This document shows, in pieces, positions 1-5,347 of a stretch of 5,832 nucleotides of DNA. Within the stretch, counting starts at the first letter, position 1; every line of letters begins with the position of its first letter. The position numbers were made by a program, and so were the translations under genes. The stretch is from Candidatus Yonathbacteria bacterium RIFCSPHIGHO2_01_FULL_51_10 (lineage in GTDB: Bacteria; Patescibacteriota; Minisyncoccia; Phycocordibacterales; UBA1539_B), in the NCBI GenBank assembly GCA_001823505.1, contig MHUS01000001.1, positions 939-6,770 of the forward strand, read 5' to 3'. The notes beneath the pieces were generated by a model. It did no database searches. It worked only from the letters and a program-made list of their open reading frames with translations, and was not told where the DNA came from.

Positions 1-108
1 CTTAAGGAGAATAACGCGTATGAATTTTTCTCTCGATTTGGAGGGCATTTGGTGACGGGGCGGCGGGGGACGAACGTTTCGGACCTCTATTTTACTATTA
101 CGACGTAA
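1..108 (+). CDS. Glycerate 2-kinase, MOFRL family, C-terminal end (5' partial)
   Basis: An open frame runs in from the left edge and stops at TAA 106-108, giving the last 35 residues of a protein whose start is outside the window. The tail has the pattern NAYEFF, then HLVTG, RRGTNVSDL and a short hydrophobic strand. From family knowledge this matches the end of the MOFRL domain of class II glycerate kinases (GckA/TtuD-like, also once called hydroxypyruvate reductases), where an NDSY-x-FF segment and LVTGPTGTNV-x-DL close the protein. Those enzymes phosphorylate D-glycerate with ATP to 2-phosphoglycerate in the cytosol. The usual Pro-Thr in the TGPTGTN loop is Arg-Arg here (residues 21-22 of the fragment). 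It lies 19 bases before the PEP synthase gene on the same strand, and its product would be the substrate of the enolase encoded further on, which supports the call. Only the tail is visible, so the identification rests on one short motif. Confidence 0.8.
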   Translation, partial: LKENNAYEFFSRFGGHLVTGRRGTNVSDLYFTITT

Positions 109-127
109 TTTTGCCCATGGATCTTTC

Positions 128-2587
128 ATGAATTTTATTGAAAACAAAGATACGCAAAATATTCTCTGGTTCGACCAGATCTCAAACGACGACGTGGCGT
201 TCGTGGGAGGTAAGAATGCGTCACTGGGGGAGATGTACAATTTTCTTACGCCGCTTGGTATCCGTATCCCGAATGGATTTGCGATCACGGCACATGCGTA
301 TCGCACCTTTGTGCACGAGTCAGGGTTGAGCGAGCGGATCAGAGGATTCCTCGAGGGACTTGATACGAATGACATCAAAGATCTCCAAGAGCGCGGCAAG
401 AATATCCGCGCGGCGTTTCTTGAGGTTGAGATCCCAAAAAAAATGGAGGAAGATATTCGTCGCGCGTACCGCGACCTCTCAAAGGGATACAAGATGGAGA
501 AAGTCGATACGGCAGTACGTTCGTCCGCAACGGCAGAAGACCTCCCCGGAGCATCGTTCGCCGGAGAGCATGAAACATTTCTCAATATAGCGGGCGAAGA
601 TGAAGTGCTTGCCGCGGTGCGCAAGGCGTTCGCCTCACTTTTCACCGATCGCGCGATCTCATACCGCGTGGACAAAGGGTTCGATCATTTTTCCATCGCG
701 CTTTCCGTTGGGGTGCAGAAGATGGTGCGCTCAGACCTTGGGTGCTCGGGGGTCATGTTCACCCTTGATACCGAGACCGGATTTCGTAATGTCGTTGAGA
801 TCAGCAGTTCATGGGGCTTGGGTGAAATGATCGTGCAGGGCAAGGTAACCCCTGACGAATTTTTGGTATTTAAGCCGGCGCTCCGCAATGGCTATCGTCC
901 CATCATCAAACGCGCGCTCGGCGAGAAGAAGACAAAAATGATCTATCAGAAGGGCGCGAACCCGGTCCGCGAGGTGACCGTAGGGATCAAAGAACGCAAG
1001 CGATTTACCTTAACTGAGGATGAAGTGCTCACGCTTGCGCGCTGGGGCATGATGATCGAGGAGCACTACTCAAAACGCGCGGCGAAGGATGTACCTATGG
1101 ATATGGAGTGGGCCAAGGACGGTGCTACGGGAGAGCTCTTTATTGTGCAGGCGCGCCCTGAGACCGTGCAGGCGGAACGTAATCAATTTGAGCTCACCGA
1201 GTACAAACTCAAAGAAGAAGGCGAAGTATTGATCGAGGGCATTTCGGTGGGGACGAAGATCGTCTCGGGCAAGACCCGCACGATCCTCTCTCCGCGCAAG
1301 CTCGCGTCTTTCAAAGACGGGGAAATATTGGTGACGGAGATCACCGACCCCGACTGGGAGCCGATCATGAAGCGCGCATCGGCGATCATTACCGAGAAGG
1401 GCGGGCGTACATCACATGCGGCGATCGTTTCGCGCGAGTTGGGTATTCCTGCGGTGATCGGCGCAGCGGGAGCGATCAACAAGCTTAAGCCGGGGACCGA
1501 GGTAACCGTGGATACGTCATCGGGCAGTGTCGGGCGCGTATATCGCGGGAAGCTTGCTTGGGAGAAGAACACGTACAATGTCGAGGCGCCCCCTCAGACC
1601 GCCCCCTCAGTGTCACTCAACGTCGGCAATCCGGAAGAAGCCTTCGTGCACTCGTTCCTTCCCCACAAGGGCGTCGGCCTCGCACGCGAGGAGTTCATCA
1701 TTGCCTCGCACATCAAAGTGCATCCACTCGCCCTCATCAACTACAAGAGCATCAAAGACGCGAAGCTCAAGCGGCAGATCGCGGCACTTACGGAAGGGTA
1801 TGAAGACAAGACGGAGTTCTATATAGAGAAGCTTGCCCAGGGGATCGCCACAATTGGCGCCGCCTTCTCGCCGTATCAGGTGATCGTGCGCTTTTCTGAT
1901 TTCAAAACGAACGAATATCGCGCGCTCTTGGGAGGTGCACTCTATGAACCTGAGGAAGAGAATCCCATGATCGGCTGGCGTGGCGCATCACGATACGCAC
2001 ACCCGAACTTTGAAGCGGCGTTTCGACTTGAGTGCAAGGCCGTCAAGCGCGTCCGCGAGGTGTTCGGTATCGCCAATGTGCAGGTCATGGTGCCGTTCTG
2101 CCGCACACCGGAGGAGGGCAAGCGTGTGCTTGAGGTCATGGAAAGCGAAGGTCTTGTGCGCGGACAGAACGATCTCAAGGTATACGTCATGTGCGAGATC
2201 CCGACGAATGTATTGCGCGCCGATGAGTTTCTCGATATCTTTGACGGCTTTTCGATCGGTTCAAATGATCTCGCGCAGCTCACCTTGGGTCTTGACCGCG
2301 ACTCAGCGCTCGTAGCACCGATCTCCAACGAAAATGATCCCGCGGTGAAGGCGCTGGTTACGCAGGCGATCGCCGCGTGCAAGCGCCGCGGGAAGTACAT
2401 CGGGTTTTGTGGGCAGGCACCGTCTGACTATCCCGACTTCCTGCGTTTCCTTATCACACAACATATTGATTCCGTGTCGCTTAACCCTGACTCGCTTATC
2501 CCCATGCTCTTTGAGGTCGCCAAAGAGGAAAAGGCTGTCGGTGTGTTGCCCGGCACACAGGAGGAACAAGCACCACAGGTGGCATGA
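128..2587 (+). CDS. ppsA: Phosphoenolpyruvate synthase (pyruvate, water dikinase)
   Basis: The 819-residue cytosolic enzyme interconverts pyruvate + ATP + H2O and PEP + AMP + phosphate. Three domains are visible. The N-terminal ATP-grasp-like domain (about 14-360) has FVGGKNASLGEM and AVRSSATAEDLPGASFAGE. The swivelling phosphohistidine domain (about 390-475) has GGRTSHAAI with the catalytic His430. The C-terminal PEP/pyruvate TIM barrel (about 500-805) has RFSDFKTNEY (Arg588), MCEIP (Glu690), GSNDLAQLTLGLDRDS (712-714 are SND) and GFCGQAPSD with the catalytic Cys761. The single GxCGQ plus the NEY and LDRDS motifs fit PEP synthase rather than pyruvate phosphate dikinase. Thr428, two residues before the active His, is where PpsR-type regulators phosphorylate E. 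coli PpsA; no such regulator is in view. It is slightly longer than the roughly 790-residue E. coli enzyme, with about 11 extra N-terminal residues and a hydrophilic Glu/Gln/Pro tail. ATG 128 is the only sensible start, and no Shine-Dalgarno motif precedes it. With no pyruvate kinase visible, the enzyme may run toward pyruvate; that is inference. Confidence 0.97.
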   Translation: MNFIENKDTQNILWFDQISNDDVAFVGGKNASLGEMYNFLTPLGIRIPNGFAITAHAYRTFVHESGLSERIRGFLEGLDTNDIKDLQERGKNIRAAFLEVEIPKKMEEDIRRAYRDLSKGYKMEKVDTAVRSSATAEDLPGASFAGEHETFLNIAGEDEVLAAVRKAFASLFTDRAISYRVDKGFDHFSIALSVGVQKMVRSDLGCSGVMFTLDTETGFRNVVEISSSWGLGEMIVQGKVTPDEFLVFKPALRNGYRPIIKRALGEKKTKMIYQKGANPVREVTVGIKERKRFTLTEDEVLTLARWGMMIEEHYSKRAAKDVPMDMEWAKDGATGELFIVQARPETVQAERNQFELTEYKLKEEGEVLIEGISVGTKIVSGKTRTILSPRKLASFKDGEILVTEITDPDWEPIMKRASAIITEKGGRTSHAAIVSRELGIPAVIGAAGAINKLKPGTEVTVDTSSGSVGRVYRGKLAWEKNTYNVEAPPQTAPSVSLNVGNPEEAFVHSFLPHKGVGLAREEFIIASHIKVHPLALINYKSIKDAKLKRQIAALTEGYEDKTEFYIEKLAQGIATIGAAFSPYQVIVRFSDFKTNEYRALLGGALYEPEEENPMIGWRGASRYAHPNFEAAFRLECKAVKRVREVFGIANVQVMVPFCRTPEEGKRVLEVMESEGLVRGQNDLKVYVMCEIPTNVLRADEFLDIFDGFSIGSNDLAQLTLGLDRDSALVAPISNENDPAVKALVTQAIAACKRRGKYIGFCGQAPSDYPDFLRFLITQHIDSVSLNPDSLIPMLFEVAKEEKAVGVLPGTQEEQAPQVA

Positions 2588-2614
2588 GCGGCACTTAATT
2601 GATACATTCTCAAC

Positions 2615-3817
2615 ATGCGCATTGACCAAGCTATTGCAACAGAGATCCGTGATTCTCGCGGAACGCCAACTATCGAAGTGACGCTTCGCAGTGGCGATCT
2701 TTCGGTACGCGCATCCTCCCCCGCGGGCAAGAGCACCGGTCGCAAAGAAGCGCACGAGAAGCGTGATGCGGACGGCAAAGGTGTGTCAGACGCGATCAGG
2801 GGATTACGAGAAGTCGTCTTCCCACGCCTTGAGGGAGAGCGATTCGCGTTCCCCAATGACATCGACAAACTGCTTCTGGAGCTTGATGGGACGGAAGACA
2901 AGAGTCATCTGGGGAGCAACGCGACCCTTGCGGTGAGTATTGCGGGGACCAAGCTTGGTGCGGCGCTCTCGGGGCTACCTCTGTGGAAATTCATCGGTGC
3001 GCACTCAGGAGCAACTCCGGGGTTGCCGCGGCTTTATATGAATGTGCTCAACGGCGGCGCACATGCGCGATTCGGCATGCCGTTCCAGGAATATATAATT
3101 GTTGCGGGCGGGGATTCCCTCGCGCACTCATACGAAGCCGCGACGCGTGCGTTCTGGAAATTGGGGGATGTGGTCAAACGTGAGGCAGGGGAGGTCCCCT
3201 TGGGGGACGAGGGTGGGTACGCACCGGCATCAGATGACTTTGAACTTCCGTTCAGAGTCATCAAAGAAGTTATTGAGGGTGATCGTGATTTGTCCATTGC
3301 CATCGACGCGGCAGCAACTGAGATGTATCACGATGGACGATATAAGGTTGGGCGCGACACGTGTGACCGAGAGCACTTGATGGGGCTTTACGAAAGCATT
3401 GTGAGAAAATTCGGTGTCATGAGCATCGAGGACCCTTTTGCGGAAGATGACATTGAAGGATTCCAAGTGATGACACGCACGCTGGGGAAGGAGATTCTTG
3501 TTGTGGGTGATGATCTTACGACAACCAACGCCAAGATCGTTAGCGGGATGGCCGATCTTCGTGCCGCGAATGCCATGATTGTGAAGCCCAACCAGATCGG
3601 CACATTGATGGAAGTGTATCGTGCCGCAGGGATCGCCAAGACAGCAGGTTGGGAACTCATTGCGTCACATCGATCAGGGGAAACAGAGGATGCGTTCATT
3701 GCGGATCTTTCCGTGGGACTTGGCTGTTACGGTATCAAGGCTGGAGCACCCACCCAGAAGGAGCGCGTTGCCAAGTATGATCGACTGGTCGAGATCGAGA
3801 AGGAGTTTCTCTATTAG
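2615..3817 (+). CDS. eno: Enolase (2-phosphoglycerate dehydratase), divergent form
   Basis: This cytosolic lyase interconverts 2-phosphoglycerate and PEP. Nearly all known active-site positions are present: EIRDSRGTPT near the N-terminus, NGGAHA followed by FQEY, Glu199 in GDEGGYAP, the three magnesium ligands Asp231 (IAIDAAA), Glu272 (SIEDPFAEDD) and Asp300 (VVGDDLTTTN), catalytic Lys324 (VKPNQIGTL), His352-Arg353-Ser354 in ASHRSGETEDAFIADL, and Lys375 (GIKAG). At 400 residues it is about 30 shorter than the usual 430. Two catalytic loops depart from the consensus. Loop 1 reads PAGKSTG (36-42) instead of PSGASTG, so the serine that normally helps hold the second magnesium is Ala37. The segment after GGAHA reads RFGMPFQEY instead of the usual DNNVDFQEF type. 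ATG 2615 fits the family N-terminus; there is no clear Shine-Dalgarno motif in the 27-base gap after ppsA, which suggests co-transcription. Enolase activity is very likely but may have altered kinetics. Confidence 0.95.
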   Translation: MRIDQAIATEIRDSRGTPTIEVTLRSGDLSVRASSPAGKSTGRKEAHEKRDADGKGVSDAIRGLREVVFPRLEGERFAFPNDIDKLLLELDGTEDKSHLGSNATLAVSIAGTKLGAALSGLPLWKFIGAHSGATPGLPRLYMNVLNGGAHARFGMPFQEYIIVAGGDSLAHSYEAATRAFWKLGDVVKREAGEVPLGDEGGYAPASDDFELPFRVIKEVIEGDRDLSIAIDAAATEMYHDGRYKVGRDTCDREHLMGLYESIVRKFGVMSIEDPFAEDDIEGFQVMTRTLGKEILVVGDDLTTTNAKIVSGMADLRAANAMIVKPNQIGTLMEVYRAAGIAKTAGWELIASHRSGETEDAFIADLSVGLGCYGIKAGAPTQKERVAKYDRLVEIEKEFLY

Positions 3818-3832
3818 CGACGTAGCGCGAGC

Positions 3833-3868
3833 GAAATGAGAAACAAACGAAGCGAAGTCTCTCATTTC
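3833..3868. repeat. Inverted repeat / stem-loop in the eno-dehydrogenase spacer
   Basis: GAAATGAGA (3833-3841) and its perfect complement TCTCATTTC (3860-3868) form a 9-bp stem around an 18-base purine-rich loop. No T-run follows, so it does not look like an intrinsic terminator. An outer pair also exists: TATTAGC (3812-3818, holding the enolase stop codon) is complementary to GCTAATA (3880-3886, running from the last base of the ribosome binding site to the A of the next ATG). Together they could fold the whole spacer and mask the downstream start. The spacer is also rich in GCGA/CGAAGCGA-like units, as in a low-complexity intergenic element. Function is not known; the pairing is seen, any regulatory role is inference. 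Confidence 0.55.
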
Positions 3869-3874
3869 CGAGCC

Positions 3875-3880
3875 GAGGAG
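3875..3880 (+). promoter_or_regulatory. Ribosome binding site GAGGAG for the dehydrogenase
   Basis: GAGGAG sits five bases before ATG 3886, a good Shine-Dalgarno match at near-optimal spacing. It decides the start in favour of 3886 over the in-frame ATG at 3904, which has only AT-rich sequence before it. It is the only clear Shine-Dalgarno motif among the gene starts in this window. Confidence 0.75.
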
Positions 3881-3885
3881 CTAAT

Positions 3886-4920
3886 ATGTTTAATATTAAT
3901 AATATGCGAGTCATCTATTTTTATAATGAAGAGTGGGAGAAAGGGTTCATCGCCAAGAAACTCCCGGAGCATCAGTTTGTTTTTTACGCTGCTCCCATTG
4001 AGGCGCATCTCGATGTGCGTGACGCCGACGCGGAGGTGCTTTCCATATTCGTGAAAACACGCGTTGACGGCGCGGTCATGGATCGCTTCCCGCGACTCAA
4101 GCTTATCGCGGCACGCTCAACGGGGTTTGATCACATTGATGTTGCGGAGGCGGCACGACGCGGCATCACCGTAGTGAGTGTTCCTGCGTACGGCGAGAAT
4201 ACCGTGGCGGAGTTTGCGCTCGCGCTCATGCTCGCGCTTTCGCGCAAGATCCGCGACGCGTCACATCGTATGTACGATGAGCACCTCTTTTCCCAGGAAG
4301 GGCTCCGCGGGTTTGACCTCAAAGGCAAAGTGCTTGGCGTCATTGGCACGGGGCGTATCGGTCAGCAAGTCATCAAGATGGCGCGCGGCTTTGATATGAA
4401 TGTCGTCGCGAATGATCCATTTCCCAAGGATGGGATCGATGGGGCCCTTGGATTTTCGTACGTTTCACTTGACGATCTTTTCTCTCAAGCGGATGTCATT
4501 ACACTGCATGCACCGCACAACGAACATACGCACCATATTATTAACAAAAATACCCTACCGAAACTAAAGCGCGGCGTGTATATTGTGAACACCGCCCGCG
4601 GCGGTCTTATCGAAACGCTCGCACTGGTCAGGGGACTTGATGAGGGAATCATCGGCGCCGCGGGCCTTGATGTTTTTGAACTTGAAGAGTATCTCGGTGC
4701 GGGGGAGAAGAATGTTCTCATCCCTGACGAGACGGCGCCTGAGAATGTCCGCACACTCTTGGGGAATCATTATTTGATCGAGCACCCTCGGGTGATCGTT
4801 ACCCCGCACAACGCATTCAATACTCTTGAGGCGGTGGAGCGCATCCTTGATACCACCGCGGAGAATATTCGTTCATTTGCCGCGGGGACCCCACAAAACA
4901 TTGTAAACGTTGGGTCGTAA
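3886..4920 (+). CDS. NAD-dependent D-2-hydroxyacid dehydrogenase, D-lactate dehydrogenase-like
   Basis: This cytosolic 344-residue oxidoreductase belongs to the D-isomer-specific 2-hydroxyacid dehydrogenase family. The split catalytic domain (about 7-105 and 305-344) includes STGFDHIDV and VPAYGENTVAEFA. The Rossmann domain (about 106-300) has GVIGTGRIG (Gly151-Gly159), with Asp177 at the end of the second strand, which favours NADH over NADPH. The catalytic trio is Arg238 (NTARGG), Glu265 (LDVFE) and His308 (TPHNAF). The roughly 40-residue stretch between Glu265 and His308 and the ending NTLEAVERILDTTAENIRSF resemble fermentative D-lactate dehydrogenases more than phosphoglycerate or formate dehydrogenases. 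The likely reaction is pyruvate + NADH to D-lactate. Hydroxypyruvate or another 2-ketoacid cannot be excluded and would also make sense next to a glycerate kinase. It follows enolase by 68 bases on the same strand. The start is set by GAGGAG at 3875-3880; the alternative start at residue 7 (3904) begins nearer the first beta strand (MRVIYFY). Confidence 0.88.
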   Translation: MFNINNMRVIYFYNEEWEKGFIAKKLPEHQFVFYAAPIEAHLDVRDADAEVLSIFVKTRVDGAVMDRFPRLKLIAARSTGFDHIDVAEAARRGITVVSVPAYGENTVAEFALALMLALSRKIRDASHRMYDEHLFSQEGLRGFDLKGKVLGVIGTGRIGQQVIKMARGFDMNVVANDPFPKDGIDGALGFSYVSLDDLFSQADVITLHAPHNEHTHHIINKNTLPKLKRGVYIVNTARGGLIETLALVRGLDEGIIGAAGLDVFELEEYLGAGEKNVLIPDETAPENVRTLLGNHYLIEHPRVIVTPHNAFNTLEAVERILDTTAENIRSFAAGTPQNIVNVGS

Positions 4921-4947
4921 TCCCGGTCACTCTACAGCAAAAATGCG

Positions 4948-4976
4948 TTGACGGAACATGAAGAACGGGGTATACT
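4948..4976 (+). promoter_or_regulatory. Sigma70-type promoter for the YvlD-like / MYG1 unit
   Basis: TTGACG (4948-4953) is a 5-of-6 match to the -35 box and TATACT (4971-4976) a 5-of-6 match to the -10 box, with exactly 17 bases between them. A start six to eight bases past the -10 box falls at about 4982-4984, only four to six bases before ATG 4988, so the transcript would be nearly leaderless. The -10 box lies inside the reading frame of the longer candidate start at 4958, which argues against that start. No terminator is visible between the dehydrogenase stop (4920) and this promoter, so read-through from upstream is possible. Confidence 0.8.
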
Positions 4977-4987
4977 TGCCGACATAT

Positions 4988-5347
4988 ATGAAAGTCATCT
5001 TTAAATGGATCATTAGTGCACTCTCCATCCTCCTTGCGGCATACGCTCTGCCTAAGCTTGGCCTTCCCGGCATTGTTGTGGATAGTTTCTATACCGCGCT
5101 CATCGTTGCGCTTGTGTTGGGGCTGCTCAATCTCACCCTCAAACCGATTCTCGTTATTCTCACGCTTCCCATCAACCTCATTACCCTCGGACTTTTCACT
5201 CTCGTCATCAACGGATTTTTATTTTGGTTCGTCGCAACTATCGTGAGTGGATTTCATGTTGACGGATTCCTCGGTGCTATCGTCGGCGCACTCTTTGTAT
5301 CACTGGTAAGTACGATCGGCCATAAACTTGTCGATCCCGCATCATGA
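4988..5347 (+). CDS. Small four-helix membrane protein, YvlD / phage holin superfamily IV type
   Basis: The 119-residue protein is almost entirely hydrophobic, with four likely membrane segments at about 4-21, 33-50, 54-86 (a long segment broken by Pro61) and 93-111. The core NLTLKPILVILTLPINLITL followed by GLFTLVINGF (48-77) is the signature of the widespread family that databases name 'mycobacterial 4 TMS phage holin, superfamily IV' and that includes Bacillus YvlD. Despite the name, most members are chromosomal, and nothing phage-like surrounds this one. The function is not established; an inner-membrane envelope role is the usual guess. An in-frame ATG exists at 4958, but the promoter overlaps that extension and the family typically begins with a short charged stretch like MKVIFKW, so 4988 is preferred. 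The stop TGA (5345-5347) overlaps the next start as ATGA. Confidence 0.88.
   Translation: MKVIFKWIISALSILLAAYALPKLGLPGIVVDSFYTALIVALVLGLLNLTLKPILVILTLPINLITLGLFTLVINGFLFWFVATIVSGFHVDGFLGAIVGALFVSLVSTIGHKLVDPAS

Noticed and set aside
1183..1578. Minus-strand open frame of 131 codons inside ppsA
   Set aside because: It is antisense to the conserved phosphohistidine domain of PEP synthase, is rich in Ser/Pro/Thr as expected for a codon shadow, and shows no family resemblance.
2541..2558. GTGTG / CACAC hairpin near the end of ppsA as a terminator
   Set aside because: The stem is only five pairs, there is no T-run, and it is within the coding sequence; enolase follows closely.
128..2587. Pyruvate phosphate dikinase instead of PEP synthase
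   Set aside because: The domain details (RFSDFKTNEY, GSNDLAQLTLGLDRDS, GFCGQAPSD) and the length of about 800 residues fit PEP synthase; PPDK is longer and has different barrel motifs.
2598..2614. TTGATACATTCT before enolase as its own promoter
   Set aside because: TACATT is a possible -10 box but no convincing -35 box lies about 17 bases upstream; too weak to call.
1942..2901. Overlapping minus-strand frames at 1942-2400, 2303-2755 and 2428-2901
   Set aside because: They lie opposite clear ppsA and eno coding sequence, overlap each other, and show no recognisable motifs or start signals.
3922..3927. Perfect TATAAT inside the start of the dehydrogenase gene
   Set aside because: There is no -35-like box at a suitable distance, and it lies downstream of the supported start codon, encoding the Tyr-Asn of FYNEE.
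4958..4987. Longer start for the YvlD-like protein, adding ten residues
   Set aside because: The extension covers the -10 box and most of the spacer of a strong promoter, has no ribosome binding site, and does not resemble the family N-terminus.
4988..5347. Reading the 'holin' family name as evidence for a prophage or lysis cassette
   Set aside because: No endolysin, integrase or phage structural gene is nearby, and this family is commonly chromosomal with no shown lysis role.
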